10,187 nucleotides of DNA from Candidatus Cloacimonadota bacterium (GTDB taxonomy: Bacteria; Cloacimonadota; Cloacimonadia; Cloacimonadales; JAOZMQ01), in contig JAOZMQ010000081.1 in NCBI GenBank assembly GCA_029934195.1, forward strand, positions 1 through 10,187, read 5' to 3'. The notes under the pieces were generated by a model. That model was not told where the DNA came from, did no database searches, and saw only the letters and a list, made by a program, of their open reading frames with translations. The translations under genes and the position numbers were made by a program. Shown here one piece after another: positions 5,253 through 10,187 of this stretch (within the stretch, counting starts at the first letter, position 1; every line of letters begins with the position of its first letter).

Positions 5253-6989
5253 ATGAGAACATCAAATAAAAACCTGCATTTGAATATAATACAAATCTTT
5301 TTATCTCTATTATTTTTTACAGCTTGTGCATCAAATATTCAAGAAGTTAAATATGTAGGTAAAGTAAATAAAACTTTGATTACACAGAAGCAATATATGG
5401 ATGCAGTTAAAACGCAATATCATATTTACCGGCTAAAAAGCGGAAGATTACCTCTTGAAACGGAAATATATGAGATTAATGAAAAAAGTTGGGATGTTTT
5501 AACAAAGAATATTATTTTATCAGATTTATACAAAAAATATAAAATTACAATAACTGAAAAGGAAGTTTTGGACTCGTTAATCTTAGATGTTCCAAAGATT
5601 ATTTTGGAATCTCCAAAATTTATAAAAGACGGAGATTTTGACACAAAGCTCTATAAACAATCTTTAATAGATAATGAGCCGTATGACCTTCAATGGCTAA
5701 AAAATCGTTATTACAAGATAAGAATTCCTTTCAATAAATTAAAAAATAAAATTGAAAAAAAAATAATTATTAAAGATTCTGAGATTCAAAAACAATATGA
5801 AATTCAACATTCTATAGCGGATGTAAAAATTATTAATTATACATTATCAGATTTTGATGCAGGAATAATATCTAAAGCTGAAAAAGAAAACTTCTATAAT
5901 CAGAATAAAAAGAAATATTTTGTAGAAGCAAATTGTAAACTTGATTATCTTAAAACATCTGTTTTCCCTTCACAAAAAGATTCTTTAAAAGCAAAAACAA
6001 TAATTGATTCTATTTATAAAACTCTAAATAAAGGAGAGAATTTCTCATTGCTTGCAAGTAAATTCAACTCTAAGGAATCTTCTGATGGGTTTATTGGATT
6101 TCTACCATTACGAGAACTTCCAGGGTGGTTGTTGGAATTTTTTATGAAAACCTCATTCAATGAGCATTCAAAACCATTTAAAATTGGCTCTGTTTGGAAA
6201 ATCTATAAACCAATTCAAAAAACTAAAACTTTGGTGAAAATCCAAGAAATATCTGTAGAACCGGAAATTTCTAAAGAAACAAAAGAGATTGTTTTTAATA
6301 AGTTGATTGCTTTGAGAGAATTGGCACAAGAACTTAATCTAAAAACTGCTGCAGATGAAATGTATTACGAATCCAAATCAACAGGATTATTGACAAGACA
6401 AAATTCTTCTGTTGAAGGTCTTGGAAATATCGATAATATTGTTATTAATGCACTCAATTCTAAAACTGGTAAGATTTTTAGTCCTTTGTATAGCGAGTTA
6501 AAAAAAGCTTATTTTCTTTTCCAGATAACAGAAATTCACAAAGAAAAATATCTTCCTTTAATAGAGGTCGATACAGAAATTACTGCGGAAATTACTCAAG
6601 CCAAAAAGAAAATGGAAATGGAAAAATTTGCAGAAAATTTTGATAAATCTCATTATGAATCAGAGTTTGTAAAAGCCAAAGAAAATGATATTTTTACAAA
6701 AGAAATTCATCAATTTAACTTCTACTCAGAAGTAAATTCGATTTATAATGAAGAACTAAATAAGATTATTCTAACCGGTAAGGAAAATGTTTATTTGGAA
6801 AATGACTCCCTTTTTATATTTAAAATTGAGAATAAAAGAGTAGAACACGACAAAATCAACGATACAGAAAAAAAATCAATTCAGGAAAAACTATTTAAAA
6901 AGAAGAAGCAAACATTTTTTGATGAGTGGTTCAATGATAAAATTAAATCTGCTAAAATCAAAGATTGGAGAAAAAAGATCATACAATGA
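5253..6989 (+). CDS. Lipoprotein SurA_N/parvulin-like foldase, paralogue of the upstream ppiD-like protein
   Basis: A 578-residue exported protein. A hydrophobic signal (about residues 9-24) ends in FFTAC, a lipobox with Phe instead of Leu at -3; Cys25 would be the lipidated residue. It parallels the preceding protein from end to end: VGKVNKTLITQKQY against LGKINGKKITYKKF, GDFDTKLYKQSLIDNE against GKFDYSKYEKMLYDND, and FDEWFNDKIKSAKIKD against YNEWYNDAKEKAKIID near the C-terminus. The parvulin-like part (about 226-319) is eroded: GGDLGYF has become DGFIGFL, and FGWHIIKV has become IGSVWKIYK, losing the histidine. It is probably a non-catalytic chaperone, perhaps helping outer-membrane protein or lipoprotein assembly. 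An in-frame TTG at 5244 would add three residues, but AGGGA (5236-5240) sits only 3 nt from it; ATG 5253 is preferred, with weaker GGA at 5246. The stop overlaps uvrA as ATGA. Confidence 0.75.
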   Translation: MRTSNKNLHLNIIQIFLSLLFFTACASNIQEVKYVGKVNKTLITQKQYMDAVKTQYHIYRLKSGRLPLETEIYEINEKSWDVLTKNIILSDLYKKYKITITEKEVLDSLILDVPKIILESPKFIKDGDFDTKLYKQSLIDNEPYDLQWLKNRYYKIRIPFNKLKNKIEKKIIIKDSEIQKQYEIQHSIADVKIINYTLSDFDAGIISKAEKENFYNQNKKKYFVEANCKLDYLKTSVFPSQKDSLKAKTIIDSIYKTLNKGENFSLLASKFNSKESSDGFIGFLPLRELPGWLLEFFMKTSFNEHSKPFKIGSVWKIYKPIQKTKTLVKIQEISVEPEISKETKEIVFNKLIALRELAQELNLKTAADEMYYESKSTGLLTRQNSSVEGLGNIDNIVINALNSKTGKIFSPLYSELKKAYFLFQITEIHKEKYLPLIEVDTEITAEITQAKKKMEMEKFAENFDKSHYESEFVKAKENDIFTKEIHQFNFYSEVNSIYNEELNKIILTGKENVYLENDSLFIFKIENKRVEHDKINDTEKKSIQEKLFKKKKQTFFDEWFNDKIKSAKIKDWRKKIIQ

Positions 6990-9823
6990 AAGAAAAAATT
7001 ATAATAAAAGGTGCTCGCGAACATAATCTTAAAAATATTGATGTTGTCATTCCACGCAATAAATTAGTAGTTTTTACAGGTGTGTCTGGTTCAGGCAAAT
7101 CATCACTCGCTTTTGACACACTTTATGCAGAAGGTCAAAGAAGATATGTAGAATCGTTATCTGCTTATGCAAGACAATTTTTAGGGCAAATGGAAAAGCC
7201 TAAAATCGATTTTATTGAAGGACTTTCTCCAGCTATTTCCATTGAACAAAAAGCAGCAAGTAAAAATCCACGATCAACAGTGGGAACTGTAACGGAAATT
7301 TATGATTATCTCAGAATTCTTTTTGCCCGAATTGGAGAACAACATTGCTATAAATGTGGAGATTTAGTAGGCTCACAAACTGTTGATCAAATGGTTGACC
7401 ACATAATGAAACATCCTGTAAAAACAAAACTCCAAATTCTTGCTCCAATAGTTCAAAATAGAAAAGGAGAACATAAAGAAGAATTGGAAGAAGCTCGAAA
7501 AGAAGGATTTATTCGAGTAATGATAAACGGTCAACTCCGAGAACTTTCCGAAGAAATCGTGCTTGATAAAAAGAGTAAACATAATATTGAAATTGTGATT
7601 GATAGAATTTCTCTAAAACCGGCAATTAGACCACGAATTATAGATTCTATTGAAACCGCTTTAAGACTCTCAGAAGGCTTTATAAAAATTGATTATGTTG
7701 ATGAAAACTTTAAGGAAATTCTTTCAGAAGCAAATTCCTGTAATAAATGTGGAATTTCTTATCCGGAACTTTCTCCACAAAGTTTTTCTTTTAATAGTCC
7801 AATCGGTATGTGTGCTAAATGTAACGGATTGGGAACAAAGATGGAGTTTGATCCTGATTTATTAATACCGGATCATTCAAAAACAATTCTCGAAGGTGCG
7901 GTTATCCACTGGGGAAAATTGAATGAGAAAAAAAATAGTTGGATGTTGCGTATTTTGGAAAATCTAAGCAAAGAATACAATTTTTCCTTAAACACACCTT
8001 GGGAGGATTTATCAGCGAAAATCAAAAAAATCCTTTTTAATGGCACCAAAGGGAAAAAATTTAAATTAACTTGGGAAAGTAAAAATGGCTCCGGCGAATG
8101 GATGAGTACTTTTGAAGGATTAATTGCGACTTTGCAAAGAAGAATGAAAGAAACTTCTTCTGAACAGATGAAGAGATATTATATGCAGTTTATTAGTCAA
8201 AAACCGTGCCCTGAGTGTCATGGGAAAAAGTTGAAAAAGGAAAGTCTTGCAGTTAAAGTCGGAGGAAAATCAATAAATGAAATTACATCACTCTCGATTA
8301 CGCAAACTTATGATTTTTTTAATAATCTTGTTTTGGAAGGGAATAAAAGAATCATTGCCGAAGAAGTCCTAAAAGAAATTCAAAATCGTCTTGGTTTTCT
8401 TAAAAATGTTGGTTTACATTATTTAACTCTTGATAGAAAATCTCCAACCCTTTCCGGCGGAGAATCTCAAAGAATTCGTTTAGCAAGCCAGATTGGAAGT
8501 AGCCTTGTTGGAGTAATGTATATTCTCGATGAACCAAGCATTGGTCTGCATCAAAGGGATAATTCACGTTTAATACAAATGCTTACAAAATTACGTGATT
8601 TAGGCAACACTGTTCTTGTCGTTGAACACGATGAAGAAATGATGAGAACAGCAGATCAAATTCTTGATTTTGGACCAAAAGCTGGTATCTATGGCGGAGA
8701 AATTATTGCGCAAGGTAATCTTAAAGAAATCATAAAGGACAAAAATTCTTTAACCGGAAAATATCTTTCTGGTAAATTAAAAATTGAAATTCCAGACGAG
8801 AGAATGGAAATTGATGAACGGAAAATTTTGATTAAAGGGGCTTCACAAAATAATCTAAAAAATATCAATGTTGAAATTCCGGTTGGGTTATTTACCTGTA
8901 TCACCGGAGTTAGCGGTTCTGGTAAAAGCTCTCTCATTAACCAAATTCTCTATCCGGCGATGGCAAATAAATTGAACCATGCATCTCATAAAATTGGAGC
9001 TCATCAAGAAATACATGGTTTTGAAAATTTTGATAAAGTAATTGCTATTGATCAGCAACCAATTGGTAGAACTCCTCGTTCTAATCCGGCAACTTATATT
9101 AAACTTTTTGATTATATTCGTAATTTGCTCGCAGAATTACCTGCTTCCAAGATTCGTGGTTATAAAGCCGGAAGATATTCTTTTAACGTAAAAGGTGGAA
9201 GATGTGAAGCTTGTCACGGAGCAGGTGTAAGACAAATCGAAATGCACTTTTTACCGGATATTTTTGTCACTTGCGAGGTTTGTAAAGGTAAACGCTATAA
9301 TAAGGAAACTCTTGCTATAAAATTCAAAGGGAAAAGTATTTCTGATATTTTGGATATGGATGTACAAGAAGCTCTGCAATTGTTTATAAATATACCTTCT
9401 TTAAAAAAGAAATTGCAAACTTTGGTTGATGTTGGATTGGATTATATAAAGCTCGGTCAAGCATCGACAACTCTCTCCGGTGGTGAAGCTCAAAGAATTA
9501 AACTCTCAAGAGAATTGAGTAAAACCAGCACCGGTAAAACTTTATATATTCTTGATGAACCAACAACCGGATTACATTTTGATGATATAAAAAAATTGTT
9601 AAAAGTTTTGCACAGACTTGTTTCAATGGGAAATACAATCATCGTTATTGAACATAATTTAGATGTTATTAAATGTGCGGATTATATTATTGATCTCGGT
9701 CCGGAAGGTGGGGACGAAGGTGGAATGATAGTTGCCACCGGAACACCTGAAGAAGTTGCTGAAAATGAAAAATCTTATACCGGAAAATTTCTGAAAGAGT
9801 ACTTGATGAGAGAGTTAAAATAA
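6986..9823 (+). CDS. uvrA: UvrA, excinuclease ABC subunit A
   Basis: A complete 945-residue UvrA (the E. coli protein has 940). In nucleotide excision repair, UvrA dimers with UvrB find bulky DNA lesions and load UvrB; both ABC modules hydrolyse ATP. Module 1 has Walker A GVSGSGKS (32-39), an inserted UvrB-binding region (about 131-245), signature LSGGESQ (489-495) and Walker B YILDEPS (512-518). Module 2 has Walker A (641-648), signature LSGGEAQ (830-836) and Walker B ILDEPT (855-860). All zinc ligands are present: C121/C124 with C408/C411, C252/C255 with C276/C279, and C740/C743 with C763/C766, the last being the damage-sensing zinc module. The ATG overlaps the stop of the lipoprotein gene as ATGA, so translation is probably coupled; an in-frame TTG at 6965 would add seven non-conserved residues and is rejected. 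No separate promoter or LexA-type box was recognised, and no clear terminator follows. Confidence 0.98.
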   Translation: MKEKIIIKGAREHNLKNIDVVIPRNKLVVFTGVSGSGKSSLAFDTLYAEGQRRYVESLSAYARQFLGQMEKPKIDFIEGLSPAISIEQKAASKNPRSTVGTVTEIYDYLRILFARIGEQHCYKCGDLVGSQTVDQMVDHIMKHPVKTKLQILAPIVQNRKGEHKEELEEARKEGFIRVMINGQLRELSEEIVLDKKSKHNIEIVIDRISLKPAIRPRIIDSIETALRLSEGFIKIDYVDENFKEILSEANSCNKCGISYPELSPQSFSFNSPIGMCAKCNGLGTKMEFDPDLLIPDHSKTILEGAVIHWGKLNEKKNSWMLRILENLSKEYNFSLNTPWEDLSAKIKKILFNGTKGKKFKLTWESKNGSGEWMSTFEGLIATLQRRMKETSSEQMKRYYMQFISQKPCPECHGKKLKKESLAVKVGGKSINEITSLSITQTYDFFNNLVLEGNKRIIAEEVLKEIQNRLGFLKNVGLHYLTLDRKSPTLSGGESQRIRLASQIGSSLVGVMYILDEPSIGLHQRDNSRLIQMLTKLRDLGNTVLVVEHDEEMMRTADQILDFGPKAGIYGGEIIAQGNLKEIIKDKNSLTGKYLSGKLKIEIPDERMEIDERKILIKGASQNNLKNINVEIPVGLFTCITGVSGSGKSSLINQILYPAMANKLNHASHKIGAHQEIHGFENFDKVIAIDQQPIGRTPRSNPATYIKLFDYIRNLLAELPASKIRGYKAGRYSFNVKGGRCEACHGAGVRQIEMHFLPDIFVTCEVCKGKRYNKETLAIKFKGKSISDILDMDVQEALQLFINIPSLKKKLQTLVDVGLDYIKLGQASTTLSGGEAQRIKLSRELSKTSTGKTLYILDEPTTGLHFDDIKKLLKVLHRLVSMGNTIIVIEHNLDVIKCADYIIDLGPEGGDEGGMIVATGTPEEVAENEKSYTGKFLKEYLMRELK

Positions 9824-9841
9824 AAAATGAAAGATAAAATC

Positions 9842-9897
9842 AACTTGAAAAAGAAAATGGCAAAGCCACCTTAACGGGTTTGAGTCAGTTTCAAGTT
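9842..9897. repeat. Long-range hairpin just after uvrA
   Basis: AACTTGAAA (9842-9850) pairs with TTTCAAGTT (9889-9897) over a 38-nt loop that contains a second small hairpin, TGGC-AAA-GCCA (9858-9868). No T-run follows, so it is a poor intrinsic terminator, although it could still mark the 3' end of the uvrA mRNA. Confidence 0.45.
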
Positions 9898-9940
9898 TAG
9901 AATATACTCGCAGGAAATTGGATACCTCTTTTTTCAAAAC

Positions 9941-9967
9941 ATCTGAATGTCCGTTAGGTCTTCAGAT
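9941..9967. repeat. Hairpin ATCTGAA/TTCAGAT
   Basis: ATCTGAA (9941-9947) and TTCAGAT (9961-9967) form a 7-bp stem that can be extended by AAC/GTT with one bulged T. The 13-nt loop includes CC-GTTA-GG (9951-9958), which may form a small inner stem. Confidence 0.5.
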
Positions 9968-9987
9968 TGTTTGGCATTAACATTGCG

Positions 9988-10107
9988 AACGACTACGTTT
10001 GGAAGTTCAGAACACCTGAACTCATAGATTTAAGAATAACCCCAGTTTTTGGGAAAGGAAAAGTAAAAAAGACCGGAAAAACGTAGTCGTTTTAAACGTA
10101 GTCGTTT
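9988..10107. repeat. Inverted repeat with a duplicated right arm
   Basis: AACGACTACGTTT (9988-10000) has perfect 13-nt inverted partners at 10079-10091 and again at 10094-10106. The enclosed sequence contains two further hairpins (10004-10022 and 10041-10053). One left arm facing two right arms allows two alternative closing stems. Confidence 0.65.
10004..10022. repeat. Hairpin AGTTCAG/CTGAACT
   Basis: AGTTCAG (10004-10010) and CTGAACT (10016-10022) form a perfect 7-bp stem with the 5-nt loop AACAC. It lies 3 nt inside the left arm of the inverted repeat at 9988-10107, as a nested stem-loop would. Confidence 0.55.
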
Positions 10108-10110
10108 TAT
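10081..10110. repeat. 15-nt tandem duplication, two units
   Basis: ACGTAGTCGTTTTAA (10081-10095) is followed directly by ACGTAGTCGTTTTAT (10096-10110), with 14 of 15 bases identical. It supplies the two right arms of the inverted repeat that starts at 9988. Confidence 0.8.
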
Positions 10111-10124
10111 TCTTCGTGACAGCT

Positions 10125-10141
10125 CAAAAACTCAGTTTTTG
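10125..10141. repeat. Hairpin CAAAAAC/GTTTTTG
   Basis: CAAAAAC (10125-10131) and GTTTTTG (10135-10141) form a 7-bp stem around a TCA loop. It is AT-rich and a short T-run only appears later (10156-10161), so terminator function is doubtful. Confidence 0.45.
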
Positions 10142-10187
10142 CAGGGACTTCGGGATTTTTTGAACGTATGCAGACATGTGAATAAGA

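Larger units (their letters stand above)
9824..10187. other. Structured non-coding region downstream of uvrA
   Basis: No gene is recognisable; the only start with open reading just after uvrA (ATG at 9827) codes for 15 residues. Instead the region has an unusual density of inverted repeats: 9842-9897, 9941-9967, 10004-10022, 10041-10053 and 10125-10141, an inverted repeat with two right arms (9988-10107) and a 15-nt tandem repeat (10081-10110). Its composition appears less AT-rich than that of the other intergenic stretches. It resembles a REP/MITE-like or RNA-type intergenic element, possibly continuing beyond the window. Confidence 0.6.

Noticed and set aside
6965..6985. TTG start adding seven residues to UvrA
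   Set aside because: UvrA proteins normally begin just before the I-x-x-x-GAREHNLKN segment, and the ATG at 6986 makes a standard ATGA overlap with the preceding stop.
9827..9874. Small reading frame after uvrA (15 codons)
   Set aside because: It is very short, Lys-rich, has no ribosome binding site, and overlaps a hairpin arm.
10081..10110. Start of a CRISPR array
   Set aside because: The two 15-nt units are directly adjacent with no spacer, and no further units follow.

Overview
The window is a strongly AT-rich bacterial segment with six genes, all on the + strand, plus long, repeat-bearing intergenic stretches. The organism looks like a Gram-negative-type, double-membrane bacterium. The evidence is a membrane-anchored PpiD/SurA-type foldase next to a lipoprotein version of the same family, a CvfB-type RNA-binding protein, PilZ and CheR signalling genes, low-GC codon use, and standard stops including TGA. 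The style (low GC, paired SurA_N/parvulin proteins, CGCAAAG-type intergenic repeats) suggests the FCB group, perhaps Cloacimonadota. That is an inference from general impression; no rRNA or other marker here settles it.

Layout. 1-370: non-coding, with a hairpin, a diverged copy (A) of an intergenic repeat and a possible promoter. 371-2484: three genes in a row, a CvfB/YitL-type S1-domain protein, a PilZ (c-di-GMP receptor) protein, and a CheR methyltransferase whose start overlaps the PilZ stop by 8 nt. 2485-3233: a 749-nt gap holding copy B of the repeat (with an intact hairpin), a TTTTCGTTCA box, and two mutually exclusive hairpins before a strong Shine-Dalgarno. 3234-5012: a PpiD-like foldase closed by a clear Rho-independent terminator. 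5060-5252: a leader with nested inverted repeats built from the same TTTTCGTT box. 5253-6989: a lipoprotein paralogue of the PpiD-like protein with a degenerate parvulin domain. 6986-9823: complete uvrA, joined to the lipoprotein gene by an ATGA stop/start overlap. 9824-10187: non-coding sequence dense with hairpins, an inverted repeat whose right arm is duplicated, and a 15-nt tandem repeat.

Functional reading. The first cluster joins post-transcriptional control (CvfB) with c-di-GMP sensing and chemoreceptor-type methylation, so it is probably a signalling or motility operon. The second cluster handles folding of exported proteins at the inner membrane and, through a lipid anchor, in the periplasm; uvrA (nucleotide excision repair) appears to be co-translated with the lipoprotein gene. 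No complete mobile element, CRISPR array, tRNA or rRNA gene was seen. The main candidates for something undescribed are non-coding: the TTTTCGTT-box leaders in front of both foldase genes, the colinear diverged repeats A and B, and the structured element after uvrA.
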